Assembly: GCA_039033995.1 (NCBI GenBank)
Contig: JBCCBP010000003.1
Location: 62,001-126,000 of the forward strand
Source: CALBPI01 sp039033995
Lineage (GTDB): Bacteria > Pseudomonadota > Gammaproteobacteria > Steroidobacterales > Woeseiaceae
Direction of reading: 5' to 3'
Length of the DNA: 64,000 nt
Shown here: positions 8,045 to 16,542 of the stretch, piece by piece
Layout of the letters: each line of letters starts with the position of its first letter
Position numbering within the stretch: the stretch's first letter is position 1
Notes under the pieces: generated by a model
Databases searched by the model: none
What the model was told of the DNA's origin: nothing
Seen by the model: the letters and a program-made list of their open reading frames with translations, nothing else
Position numbers and translations under genes: made by a program

Positions 8045-10129
8045 ATGCGCTGGCGCGCCCCTATCTCGCACAGGAGAACGATCATTTTTAGAAACCCCTG
8101 GCTTGCGGCGCTGTTCGTTGCGTTACCGACGGCTGCATTCGCTCAGCAGACGACCGAGCAGATTGATGAGGTGGTCGTCAGCGCGTCGCGCACCGACTTA
8201 TCGCTGGCCGAGCTGCCGTATGCCGCGGATGTGATCAGCGGCGATGATGTGCAGGTCGCTCAGCCTCTGCTGGGGCTCGATGAGTCGCTGCTCGGTGTGC
8301 CTGGGCTATTACTGCAGAATCGCTTTAACTTCGCTCAGGACTTGCGGATTTCGATGCGCGGCTTCGGGGCGCGTGCAGCATTCGGTATTCGCGGTATCCG
8401 GATAATCGTCGATGGCATTCCCGAAACACTCGCGGACGGGCAGGGCGGTATTGATGGTATTGATCTCGGTAGCGTGGCGCGCGTCGAAGTGCTGCGCGGT
8501 GGTGTTTCTGCCTTGTATGGTAATGCCGGCGGCGGTGTCATTCTGATCGAGAGTGAATTGGGTCGTGACGCACCCGAACTGTCGTTATCGGCCGCGAGTG
8601 GCGCTGATGGCTATCGTCGTTGGCAGGCCAAGTTGTCAGGAAAGGCTGCTGACTGGCGCTATCTGCTGAATATCAATCAGCAAACCGTGGATGGCTATCG
8701 TGAGCAGAATGCGGCGCGTAATCGTCAGGTGACCGCACGTCTGGCACGCCGCGATCGCTTCGACGGCGAGTGGTTGATCAGTGCGCATTACACGGACCAG
8801 CCCGAAGCGGATGATCCCGGTGGCGTCGATCGTGAACAGCTGAATAATGCGCCCACGGCGGCACGCGATCGCAATGTCAGTTTCGATGCCGGCGAAGTGC
8901 TGCGCCAAACACGCATCGGCGTGCGTTATCGACAGGACATGGAACGCGGTGGCCAGTGGGAGGCACGGGCATACGGTCTGCAGCGTGACTTTGCAGCGCT
9001 GCTGCCGTTCGGTAATGGCGGTGCGATCGATCTGCAGCGTGACTACTGGGGCGCTGGTGCGGTGTTGCGCCAGCCCGGCGCCTGGGGCAAACGCACGACA
9101 CAATGGGCGTTGGGTGTCGATGTGGATCGGCAGAGCGACGATCGCCTGCGGTTTGTCAATGTGTCGGGGCTGCGTGGGGCGCCCACGCTCGATCAGGCCG
9201 AACGTGTCCACAGCACCGGCGTGTTTGGTGAGTGGCGGGTCGATCTGACGCCCGCGATGCGCTTAACACTGGGACTGCGCCATGACCGGTTGCGCTATCG
9301 GGTGACTGATCGGTTTCTTGCAGATGGCGATGATGGTGGTGTGGTCACCATACAGCAGACCAGTCCAGTATTGGCAGCGACGTGGCGTCCTGCGGATGAT
9401 GTTACGCTGTACGCCAATGTTGCGCGGTCATTCGAATCGCCGACCACTACCGAGTTGGCGAATCCGGTCGGCGGCGGCTTCAATTCGGCGCTCGACCCTG
9501 CAGTGGCATTGCACCGGGAGTTAGGTATTCGCTGGGGACGCAGCGATCGCCAACGGTGGTCACTGGCTGCGTTCATGATCGATCTTCAGGATGAGCTCAT
9601 TCCGTTTGAATTGCCCGATGCACCAGGCCGGGATTTTTTCGAAAATGCCGGTAGCAGCGATCGACAAGGTCTCGAGTTCAGTTGGCATCGGTGGTGGGGC
9701 GAGGGCATGCAAACCCGTGTTTCGCACACGTGGTCGGATTTCCGATTTGACCAGTTTGTGCAACGCGATGGCGCTGACTTTTCGGGCAATCGGACGCCGG
9801 GTACTGCACGTCATATCAGTTTTGTTCAGTGGCGTTACGATGCGCCGACCGATTGGTTTCTCGTTGCCGAGGCGAATCGAGTGGGCGCGGTCACACTCGA
9901 TAACGCGAATACCGCAGAGAGCCATCGCTACACGCTCGTGAATCTGCGTGCGGGGCTCAGTCGTACGCATGGCCGATGGAGAATCGCGCCGTTTGTGTCG
10001 ATGACCAACGCAATGAACGTCGCGTATGCGGCCAACACCCGCATCAATGCTTTTGGCGGCCGCTATTTTGAATCAGGCCCTGACAGAGGTGTATATATAG
10101 GGCTGACGGCAACGTATCGTCCAAATTAG
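8045..10129 (+). CDS. TonB-dependent outer-membrane receptor (iron-siderophore type)
   Basis: A 694-residue receptor with a signal peptide ending around ALPTAAFA, a TonB-box-like IDEVVVSAS, a plug domain (LRISMRGFGARAAFGIRGI and VEVLRGGVSALYGN) and a beta-barrel ending in an aromatic strand (YIGLTATYRPN). Short plug and barrel are typical of FecA-like receptors. The ligand cannot be read from the sequence. A strong AGGAGA lies inside the frame at 8072-8077 in front of ATC-ATT, so the physiological start could be a rare non-ATG codon giving a shorter signal peptide. The frmA gene follows 11 bases downstream and may share the transcript. Confidence 0.87.
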   Translation: MRWRAPISHRRTIIFRNPWLAALFVALPTAAFAQQTTEQIDEVVVSASRTDLSLAELPYAADVISGDDVQVAQPLLGLDESLLGVPGLLLQNRFNFAQDLRISMRGFGARAAFGIRGIRIIVDGIPETLADGQGGIDGIDLGSVARVEVLRGGVSALYGNAGGGVILIESELGRDAPELSLSAASGADGYRRWQAKLSGKAADWRYLLNINQQTVDGYREQNAARNRQVTARLARRDRFDGEWLISAHYTDQPEADDPGGVDREQLNNAPTAARDRNVSFDAGEVLRQTRIGVRYRQDMERGGQWEARAYGLQRDFAALLPFGNGGAIDLQRDYWGAGAVLRQPGAWGKRTTQWALGVDVDRQSDDRLRFVNVSGLRGAPTLDQAERVHSTGVFGEWRVDLTPAMRLTLGLRHDRLRYRVTDRFLADGDDGGVVTIQQTSPVLAATWRPADDVTLYANVARSFESPTTTELANPVGGGFNSALDPAVALHRELGIRWGRSDRQRWSLAAFMIDLQDELIPFELPDAPGRDFFENAGSSDRQGLEFSWHRWWGEGMQTRVSHTWSDFRFDQFVQRDGADFSGNRTPGTARHISFVQWRYDAPTDWFLVAEANRVGAVTLDNANTAESHRYTLVNLRAGLSRTHGRWRIAPFVSMTNAMNVAYAANTRINAFGGRYFESGPDRGVYIGLTATYRPN

Positions 10130-10140
10130 GGGGGCAAAAA

Positions 10141-11253
10141 ATGAAGTCACAAGCTGCAGTAGCAATTAAGGCGGGGGCGCCGCTGAGTCTGGAAACGGTT
10201 GATGTCGCGCCACCGAAGGCCGGCGAAGTATTGGTGAGGATTGTGGCCAGTGGCGTTTGTCACACGGATGCTTTTACCCTGTCTGGCGAGGATCCGGAGG
10301 GTATCTTTCCAGCGATTCTGGGCCATGAGGGCGCCGGGGTCGTCGAGGAAATCGGCGACGGCGTGACCTCTGTCAGCGTCGGCGATCATGTCATTCCGCT
10401 GTACACGCCCGAATGTCGTACCTGTAAGTTTTGTCAGTCCGGCAAAACCAATCTGTGTCAGCGAATTCGAGAGACACAAGGCCAGGGTTTAATGCCGGAT
10501 GGGACCTCAAGGTTCTCATTGGACGGTGAACCCATCGCGCATTACATGGGGACATCGACCTTCTCGGAGTACACGGTGTTGCCGGAAATCTCGCTCGCAA
10601 AGATCAACAAGCAAGCCCCGCTCGATAAGGTTTGTCTGCTGGGCTGCGGGATTACCACGGGCATTGGTGCCGTACTGAACACCGCAAAAGTCGAAGCGGG
10701 TGCCACAGTCGGCGTGTTCGGTTTGGGTGGCATCGGTCTCAGTGTTGTGCAAGGGGCCGTGATGGCCGGCGCCAGTCGCATCATCGTCGTGGACATCAAC
10801 AACGATAAATTTGAGATGGCCAGAATGCTCGGGGCGACCGATTGCGTCAATCCGAAGGACCATGCCGGACCGATTCAGGACGTGATCGTCGATATGACTG
10901 ACGGCGGCGTCGATTATTCGTTCGAATGTGTCGGCAACGTCGACCTGATGCGTTCCGCACTGGAGTGCTGCCATAAGGGTTGGGGCGAGTCCACGATTAT
11001 CGGAGTCGCCGGTGCCGGCCAGGAGATCAGTACCCGTCCGTTTCAGCTGGTGACAGGGCGAGTCTGGCGAGGTACCGCGTTCGGCGGCGTTAAGGGACGC
11101 ACCGAGTTGCCAGATTATGTCGAAAAGTATCTGGCGGGCGACATCGTTATCGACCCGATGGTGACGTACACGATGCCGCTGGCGGACATCAATCGCGCGT
11201 TCGACTTGATGCACGCGGGTGAGAGTATCCGGTCGGTGGTCACTTTCGACTAG
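10141..11253 (+). CDS. frmA: S-(hydroxymethyl)glutathione dehydrogenase / class III alcohol dehydrogenase
   Basis: A 370-residue zinc- and NAD-dependent dehydrogenase that oxidises the glutathione-formaldehyde adduct and can reduce S-nitrosoglutathione. The catalytic zinc Cys is in SGVCHTDAFTLSG, followed by GHEGAGVVEEIG; the structural zinc is bound by CRTCKFCQSGKTNLC; the NAD site is VFGLGGIGLSVVQGA. Length is standard. A GGGGGG run stands 5 bases before the ATG. No S-formylglutathione hydrolase gene lies beside it. It sits just upstream of the cyclic-di-GMP riboswitch but in a separate unit. Confidence 0.95.
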   Translation: MKSQAAVAIKAGAPLSLETVDVAPPKAGEVLVRIVASGVCHTDAFTLSGEDPEGIFPAILGHEGAGVVEEIGDGVTSVSVGDHVIPLYTPECRTCKFCQSGKTNLCQRIRETQGQGLMPDGTSRFSLDGEPIAHYMGTSTFSEYTVLPEISLAKINKQAPLDKVCLLGCGITTGIGAVLNTAKVEAGATVGVFGLGGIGLSVVQGAVMAGASRIIVVDINNDKFEMARMLGATDCVNPKDHAGPIQDVIVDMTDGGVDYSFECVGNVDLMRSALECCHKGWGESTIIGVAGAGQEISTRPFQLVTGRVWRGTAFGGVKGRTELPDYVEKYLAGDIVIDPMVTYTMPLADINRAFDLMHAGESIRSVVTFD

Positions 11254-11329
11254 TTATTGAGCAAAACTTGTCATAACTCACATTGCTGGCGGTCCGTCGT
11301 TGACACATTCTTATGGGGTGTGACAGTCT

Positions 11330-11422
11330 CAGTGGCTAGGGCACACCGTGCGAAAGCACGGGTCGCAAAACCACCGGTCTAAGGGTATGACGCCTACGAC
11401 AGCGGGGTTGCCGTCTGCGCGT
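11330..11422 (+). ncRNA. Cyclic-di-GMP-I (GEMM-I) riboswitch aptamer
   Basis: The 5' untranslated region of the FAD-linked oxidase gene carries the conserved blocks of the GEMM-I aptamer in order: AGGGCACACC (11338-11347), a six-base-pair P1b stem CCGTGC/GCACGG (11346-11351 with 11356-11361) closed by a GAAA tetraloop, the GTCGCAAAACCACC block after it, GGTCTAAGGG with the tetraloop-receptor side of P2, and the closing GCGGGGTTGCCG (11402-11413), whose TTGCC pairs with the opening GGCA to form P1. These are the hallmarks of class I cyclic-di-GMP riboswitches. A small hairpin, CGGTT-ACT-AACCG (11465-11477), between aptamer and start codon may be part of a translational expression platform. I see no intrinsic terminator. 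Confidence 0.9.
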
Positions 11423-11491
11423 TCGCGATAGATGTCTAACCCCCTCGTCCGTTCGTCATGCCGCCGGTTACTAACCGTTGGGCAGCAATCG

Positions 11492-12859
11492 ATGGCGAAT
11501 GACAACAAAAGTAAATGGCGCACTGGGGCGACGGCGAAGAACACCACCATCGAGTCGCGATCGCAGGTCGAAAAGCCAAAATCGATCAAGCAACTGCTGC
11601 ACATCATGGATCCGGCTAACCGGTTCCCGAAACCAATCAGGCCGATGGGTGCCAACAGCACCTCGACGCAATGCACCGCTGCCATTGGTGGCACCGTTAT
11701 CGATACCACTGGTCTGACCAAGATCAAATCGGTCACCGATGACACGGTCACCGTGCAGGCGGGCGTGACCCTGCGCGAGTTAGCCGATTACCTGACGCCG
11801 CTCGGCAAAGAGATTGCCGGCACGATGGATCTGGTACGGCGTACCGTCGGTGGCGTTGTCGCGAGCGGTTGTTTCGGTCCGTCACACGACGGTCGCGATG
11901 CGTTTATCGCGTCGCAAGTGATCTCGATGAAAGTGGTGACACCTAACGGCAAGCTGCTGATGGTCGACGACTCTCAGGGCAACCTGTTGCGTGTGCTACG
12001 GCTCAGCATGGGGCTGCTCGGCGTCATTGCCGAAGTGACGTTTCGTGTGCGCGAAGCCCAGACCTTTGTGCTGAAGCAGCGCAAGATGGATATCACGACG
12101 TTCGCGCAGGCTGCGAAGACCCTGGCGGGTCAGCAGGTGGGTATCAAGTTTTTCTTCCTGCCGTTCAAGAATGTGATCTACGCAGAGCTGCGCCGCGCTG
12201 CCGAAGGCGATCAGCCGGTGCGCAGTCTTGCCTGGCATGTTAAGGACTGGGGTGAAAGTGCTGTGCTGCCGTCGATGTGCAGTAAGCTCAGTCGCATCGT
12301 GCCGATCGCGAGCATCCGTTACAGTTTAGTCGATGGATTGCATGGTTTCGGGCGCAGTGTCTTAACCAATACGCTGACCGAAGGCGGAAGTAGCGCGGTG
12401 GAATACCGCACCCAGACGAGCGGTCGTTTCGTTGCGCCGCCGTTGCAATACACGAGCTGGTGTTTCCCTATCGAAAACGTCGCGATGTTGCTCGAGGCGT
12501 ATCGCGCATTCGCGACCGAATACTACAAAGCCAATAAGTTTCGCTGCGATATGCCGCTGGTCGGTATGCGCTTGCCGGCGGATCAGTCCGGTCTGCTATC
12601 GCCGTGTTTCGAGCAACCGATGTTTGCGCTTCGCGTCGTCAGCAATCCCCACACGATGTGGGAAGACTATGCGATGGACTTCGCTGAGTTTGCTCAGCGC
12701 TGGGGAGGTGTGCCGTTGTTTAATCAGAGCCGTTGCGCAGAACCGGCCTACACCAGCACCGCGTTTGGCTCTCGTCTGGATTTCTTCAAGAAAATTCGCA
12801 GACAGATGGACCCGGACGATCGCATGTTGAATCCCTTCCTGGCCCAGTATCTGCGCTAG
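11492..12859 (+). CDS. FAD-linked oxidase of the lactone-oxidase (FAD_binding_4/ALO) type
   Basis: A 455-residue flavoprotein. The PCMH-type FAD domain is seen in PMGANSTSTQC, the strand VTVQAGVTLRELADYL and the RTVGGVVASGCFGPSHDG segment, and the C-terminus (DPDDRMLNPFLAQYL) resembles that of aldonolactone oxidases. I chose ATG 11492 rather than 11432, because the riboswitch aptamer ends at about 11422, leaving no room for a ribosome site before 11432. The substrate is unknown; homologues oxidise sugar lactones or polyols with oxygen or a dehydrogenase acceptor. Control by cyclic-di-GMP follows from the riboswitch. Confidence 0.85.
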   Translation: MANDNKSKWRTGATAKNTTIESRSQVEKPKSIKQLLHIMDPANRFPKPIRPMGANSTSTQCTAAIGGTVIDTTGLTKIKSVTDDTVTVQAGVTLRELADYLTPLGKEIAGTMDLVRRTVGGVVASGCFGPSHDGRDAFIASQVISMKVVTPNGKLLMVDDSQGNLLRVLRLSMGLLGVIAEVTFRVREAQTFVLKQRKMDITTFAQAAKTLAGQQVGIKFFFLPFKNVIYAELRRAAEGDQPVRSLAWHVKDWGESAVLPSMCSKLSRIVPIASIRYSLVDGLHGFGRSVLTNTLTEGGSSAVEYRTQTSGRFVAPPLQYTSWCFPIENVAMLLEAYRAFATEYYKANKFRCDMPLVGMRLPADQSGLLSPCFEQPMFALRVVSNPHTMWEDYAMDFAEFAQRWGGVPLFNQSRCAEPAYTSTAFGSRLDFFKKIRRQMDPDDRMLNPFLAQYLR

Positions 12860-12945
12860 TGGTCTCACGTCGGCGTCGCGCGAACGGTCGCGCCGCCTAC
12901 GTCCTGCCTCAGCGTCGCGCGGGGACGAGATCTGTTCTGTCGGGG

Positions 12946-13776
12946 CTAGTGCATCTCCTCACCACCGCTAACGTTCAACGCCTCACCGGTGATGTAACAG
13001 GCAGCATCGCTTGCCAGGAATGCTACCGCTGCTGCTGTGTCTTCCGGAAAACCGGGCCGGCCCAAAGGATTACGATCAGCAATGGACTGGCGGTAGTCCT
13101 TGACGCTCATGCCGCGATACTTCGCGAAGTACTCGTTTTGTTTTGCGCCAAGGCCGGTCGTCACATGGTTGGGGCAAACGGCGTTGACGGTGATGCCGTG
13201 CTTGCCGAGATCGATGGCGGATGTGCGGGTCAGTCCGACCATACCGTGTTTTGACGCAACGTACGGCGCCATATGCGGGAAGCCTGATTTGGCGGCCTGG
13301 CTCGCAATATTGATAATTCTGCCGCCGTTACCCTTATTGATCATGTGTCGAGCCGCGGCTTGTGTACACAGAAATGCACCGGTGAGGTTTACGTCCATCA
13401 CCAGATTCCAGTCATCGACACTGAGGTCGAGAATCGGCTTCATGACGAAGCCGACGCCGGCGTTGTTGACGAGGATATCGACGCCGCCAAGTTGCTCTTC
13501 GGTATAGTCGAACAGCGCCTGTACCTCGGCCGGTTTGCGTATATCGCAGGGATAAGAAATAACCCGCGTGCCATGTGCCGCCAATAGACGGGCGGTAGCG
13601 AGCATCTCATCGGTATTGCCGATATCGCCGTCGTCGAGTTGTGCCCCAGGTTTGCCGAGATCGGTCACAACGACGTCTGCCCCCCGACGTGCGAGCTCGT
13701 CGAGGATCGCCTTACCAAGGCCTTTTTCGCGTGCGCTACCCGTGCAGAGTGCCACCTTGCCTTTCAAATCACTCAT
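12946..13776 (-). CDS. Short-chain dehydrogenase/reductase
   Basis: A 276-residue classical SDR. The cofactor site is CTGSAREKGLGKAI, an unusual spacing of the Gly-rich loop, followed by NNAG, the catalytic Ser in NIASQ and YVASK with the catalytic Tyr and Lys. The C-terminus ends YITGEALNVSGGEEMH. The ATG at 13776 is supported by GAGGA upstream and by where homologues start. It lies 10 bases after the HapK-like gene on the same strand and probably shares its message. Substrate unknown. Confidence 0.87.
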   Translation of the reverse strand: MSDLKGKVALCTGSAREKGLGKAILDELARRGADVVVTDLGKPGAQLDDGDIGNTDEMLATARLLAAHGTRVISYPCDIRKPAEVQALFDYTEEQLGGVDILVNNAGVGFVMKPILDLSVDDWNLVMDVNLTGAFLCTQAAARHMINKGNGGRIINIASQAAKSGFPHMAPYVASKHGMVGLTRTSAIDLGKHGITVNAVCPNHVTTGLGAKQNEYFAKYRGMSVKDYRQSIADRNPLGRPGFPEDTAAAVAFLASDAACYITGEALNVSGGEEMH

Positions 13777-13786
13777 CAGTCTTCCT

Positions 13787-14101
13787 CTACGCTTCGATCG
13801 ACTGACAACGAATGAACAGCGGATTGTCGGCAAACTCACGGAATTCGCCGGCCACCGCGCGCATCGCCTCGGTGCCCACCTCCTGGCCGAACGTTGCCAT
13901 GTCGTTCACTTCGATCAGCTCGATATATTCGTAGGGGGCTGCGTCATCCTTACCGAGCAAGCCCTCGCTGCGCAGTACATCGAATCGGTCGACCGATTGC
14001 AGCGTGCGGACGGTTTTTAGATCGGTATTGATCGCCCATTGCTCATAGGCGGCGCGATCCGCATCCGTTTTCAGGCTAAAAAGCACGACGAGTGTAGTCA
14101 T
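13787..14101 (-). CDS. REDY-like/HapK-family protein
   Basis: A 104-residue protein matching the REDY/HapK family by its pattern VVLFSLK, AAYEQWA, DLKTVRTL, DRFDVLRSEGLLG, PYEYIELIEVNDM and FADNPLFI. Such proteins are found in prodiginine clusters and beside unrelated oxidoreductases; they have a ferredoxin-like, monooxygenase-type fold, with no established activity. The ATG at 14101 has AGGAGG upstream. It is the first gene of a minus-strand pair with the SDR, divergent from the methyltransferase unit across 241 bases. There is no prodiginine cluster here. Confidence 0.75.
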   Translation of the reverse strand: MTTLVVLFSLKTDADRAAYEQWAINTDLKTVRTLQSVDRFDVLRSEGLLGKDDAAPYEYIELIEVNDMATFGQEVGTEAMRAVAGEFREFADNPLFIRCQSIEA

Positions 14102-14164
14102 GACGAGATTCCTCCGAATGAGCGAGCACGCAACAGCAAGCACAGGACTGCCACGTCACCGCAT

Positions 14165-14198
14165 GAAATGTCATAATGTCTGCAATCTATAACATTTC
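14165..14198. promoter_or_regulatory. Inverted repeat in a divergent promoter region
   Basis: GAAATGT (14165-14171) and ACATTTC (14192-14198) form a perfect 7-base inverted repeat with 20 bases between, in the 241-base region between the HapK-like and methyltransferase genes. The placement suits an operator serving both directions. No regulator gene is adjacent, so the protein is unknown. Confidence 0.35.
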
Positions 14199-14342
14199 CG
14201 TTGACCATCATAGCCCTGTTTTTGTATGGTCTAGCCGGTTACTACCACCGGGTTCGAACGCACGTTGTGCCTGTGCTAGGCGCGCAGGGTCCGGTGTCCG
14301 GTATTCGTACCCATGCAACTTCTACCTCTGAGGTGTAGCGAT

Positions 14343-15533
14343 ATGATCCGCGATATTGAACATGACATGACGATTGAGATGACGCGAGACGAGCGCGCGC
14401 GGCGCGATTTCGTTTCCAGTTTGCGCAGCCACGTCATGCGTGACATGGCCGACGCGATGCACGCGGAATACCACGGACAGGTTGCGCCCGAGTTTGAGCG
14501 CGAAAATGGTCGTCTGCCAGAAAGCGGGCCGGAAGTGCATAAACTGATGAAGTCGCATGACTACTTCCGGTTCTACAGCAGCATCCGCTACAACGCGCAG
14601 GAAATGGTCTGGCGATCGGTCATTCCAGCCGTTGATCGGCAGCTGGAGTCGTTGGCCGACAAGGCCAAGCAATTCGATGCGGGCAAACAAGCGGGCTCAC
14701 TCATACTCGATCCCGATCTTCCGATGCCCAAGACGGTAACCTCACTGGATGTGCACCTGGCGCCCGGCTGTTATCACAGCGAGTTTTTGGCCGACGACGT
14801 TGCGACGGGCGCGGTCTACGATCAGGGGCTGAATGTCTTCTCGGCCAACTTGATGGGCGAACATCTATGTGATATTGGCGATTCGATGTCAGCGTTCGTC
14901 AAGGTGCGCTACCCGGATCTGAAGCCCCAGCGGATTCTCGATGTGGGTTGCACGATCGGGCACAACACATTGCCCTGGGTACGCACGTTCCCGGATGCCG
15001 AGGTGCACGCGATCGACGTCGCAGCGCCAGCCTTGCGTTATGGCCACGCACGCGCGCAGGCACTGGGGCTACCGGTCCATTTCCGGCAAATGAATGCGAC
15101 CGCGCTGGATTACCCGGACAATCATTTCGATGTGGTGTTCAACTCGATGTTCCTGCACGAGTTGCCGATCAAGGATATCCGCGCTGTGCTGAAAGAAGTG
15201 CATCGTGTGCTGAAGCCCGGCGGTATGTTGCTGACGATGGAGCTGCCACCGAACAACCAGTCTGCACCCTATGACGCGTTCTATCTCGATTGGGACTGCT
15301 ACTACAATCAGGAGCCGTTTTATAAGGCATTCCGCGACCAGAACTACCAGGACCTGGTCGTCCAGGCCGGTTTTGATGCGGATAAATACTTCGATACGGT
15401 GATGCCCAGCGTGGCAATGAGTGAGCCCGGCGTGTTCGAACAAGCCGTGCACGCCGATGCACATTTTGATGACAAGACTGGCCGCCTGACCGATGGCATC
15501 GTCTGGTACGGTTTTGGCGCGTTCAAATCATGA
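14343..15533 (+). CDS. Class I SAM-dependent methyltransferase with a long N-terminal domain
   Basis: A 396-residue protein. The Rossmann-fold methyltransferase core is in the C-terminal half: SAM motif DVGCTIGHNTLPWV (about residue 200), acidic residue in VHAIDVAAPALRYG, NHFDVVFNSMFLHEL and LKEVHRVLKPGGML. The first 190 residues form a separate, mostly charged region with no family I recognise. The start at 14343 is preferred to 14313 because GAGGT lies 8 bases before it. It opens a tightly packed plus-strand unit in which the next three genes overlap one another by 4, 4 and 7 bases. Substrate unknown. Confidence 0.83.
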   Translation: MIRDIEHDMTIEMTRDERARRDFVSSLRSHVMRDMADAMHAEYHGQVAPEFERENGRLPESGPEVHKLMKSHDYFRFYSSIRYNAQEMVWRSVIPAVDRQLESLADKAKQFDAGKQAGSLILDPDLPMPKTVTSLDVHLAPGCYHSEFLADDVATGAVYDQGLNVFSANLMGEHLCDIGDSMSAFVKVRYPDLKPQRILDVGCTIGHNTLPWVRTFPDAEVHAIDVAAPALRYGHARAQALGLPVHFRQMNATALDYPDNHFDVVFNSMFLHELPIKDIRAVLKEVHRVLKPGGMLLTMELPPNNQSAPYDAFYLDWDCYYNQEPFYKAFRDQNYQDLVVQAGFDADKYFDTVMPSVAMSEPGVFEQAVHADAHFDDKTGRLTDGIVWYGFGAFKS

Positions 15534-15880
15534 GCCGGATGCCGATGACAGCGCGTGGACGACGTCCGGCGTTTTTTGAAGACAAAGCGATCGATTCGAT
15601 CGTTACGATGATCATTGAACTCACCGCCGAACTGTGGATCGTCAAGGATCGTGTCAACGCCCTGGAGACACTGCTCGAAGAGCACGCGCCGGGTTTGCAG
15701 GGCAAACTCGAGCAATGGGTGCCGGACGACTCACAGGCGGCCGAGCTCGAAGCCCGCCGTGCCGAGCTGCTGCGCACGGTATTGCGCACGCTCGATGCCA
15801 ACTTCACGACGCGCGCGGAGATTCAGCGCGAACGCGATGCGGAGATTGCCGACAATGTCGCCGACGGGTGCAAAGAATGA
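15530..15880 (+). CDS. Conserved-looking small protein, function unknown
   Basis: A 116-residue, charged protein predicted to be mostly helical, with no signal peptide or membrane segment. Residues 22-60 (IVTMIIELTAELWIVKDRV and on) look like a coiled-coil dimerisation stretch. It overlaps both neighbours by ATGA, so it is translated with the methyltransferase and the membrane protein. Its position suggests an accessory subunit of the unrecognised pathway here. I know no family for it. Confidence 0.7.
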   Translation: MSRMPMTARGRRPAFFEDKAIDSIVTMIIELTAELWIVKDRVNALETLLEEHAPGLQGKLEQWVPDDSQAAELEARRAELLRTVLRTLDANFTTRAEIQRERDAEIADNVADGCKE

Positions 15881-16542
15881 CCTTCATGTCATTGGTCATC
15901 TTTGTCCATGTGCTGGCGTTTGTGTTCTGGCTGGGCGCAGACGTCGGTGTCTATATTCTCGGCAAGCATGCCCAGCGATCGACCTACGGCGTCGAGACAC
16001 GAATGAGCATGCTCAGCGTCGCGATGATTATCGATAAGTTCCCGCGAGTCAGCATGGTCGTGGCGGTTGCTACCGGCTATTACTTGTCATTACAGCAAGG
16101 CTGGCTGGTGCTGCCCTTGTGGTTACGGTTTGCGATTTGGGGTCTGATCACCGTTTGGTTCATTGCCATGATGGCGCGGGTGCGCGCAGAACAGGCACCA
16201 CATTGGGTGGAGCGCGCGGAAACGGTAATTCACTATGTCTGGCTTGCGTTGTTTGTGGCGGCGATCGCGGCAACGGTGAGCGGAGCGCCTGTCGTGTTGT
16301 CGAGCTGGCTATTCGCGAAGCTTGGCCTGCTGGCCGTGATCTTCGTGATGGTGCTGTGGCTGGAAAAAGCCTTTTTGCCGGCGGTCGGGGGGTTCATGGA
16401 GCTTGCTGAGAAAGGCTCGAGTCCGGAACTTGAGTCCCGCATCAGTTCGGCGATGGATACGACCTACCGCAGCGTTATTGGCATCTACGCATGTACGTTA
16501 CTGGCGGCGCTGTTTGGCGTTGCCAAACCCATCCTGTGGTAG
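15877..16542 (+). CDS. Integral membrane protein, CopD/DUF2269-like
   Basis: A 221-residue protein with about six membrane helices. The first helix, FVHVLAFVFWLGADVGVY, with a conserved His and the WLGAD motif, recalls CopD/DUF2269-type proteins that may bind heme or metal. It overlaps the small upstream gene by 4 bases and the downstream flavoenzyme by 7. It could anchor or supply electrons to the flavoenzyme; this is inference. Confidence 0.75.
   Translation: MTFMSLVIFVHVLAFVFWLGADVGVYILGKHAQRSTYGVETRMSMLSVAMIIDKFPRVSMVVAVATGYYLSLQQGWLVLPLWLRFAIWGLITVWFIAMMARVRAEQAPHWVERAETVIHYVWLALFVAAIAATVSGAPVVLSSWLFAKLGLLAVIFVMVLWLEKAFLPAVGGFMELAEKGSSPELESRISSAMDTTYRSVIGIYACTLLAALFGVAKPILW

Noticed and set aside
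14253..14290. GGGTTCGAAC resembling a tRNA T-loop
   Set aside because: No acceptor, D or anticodon stems can be formed around it.
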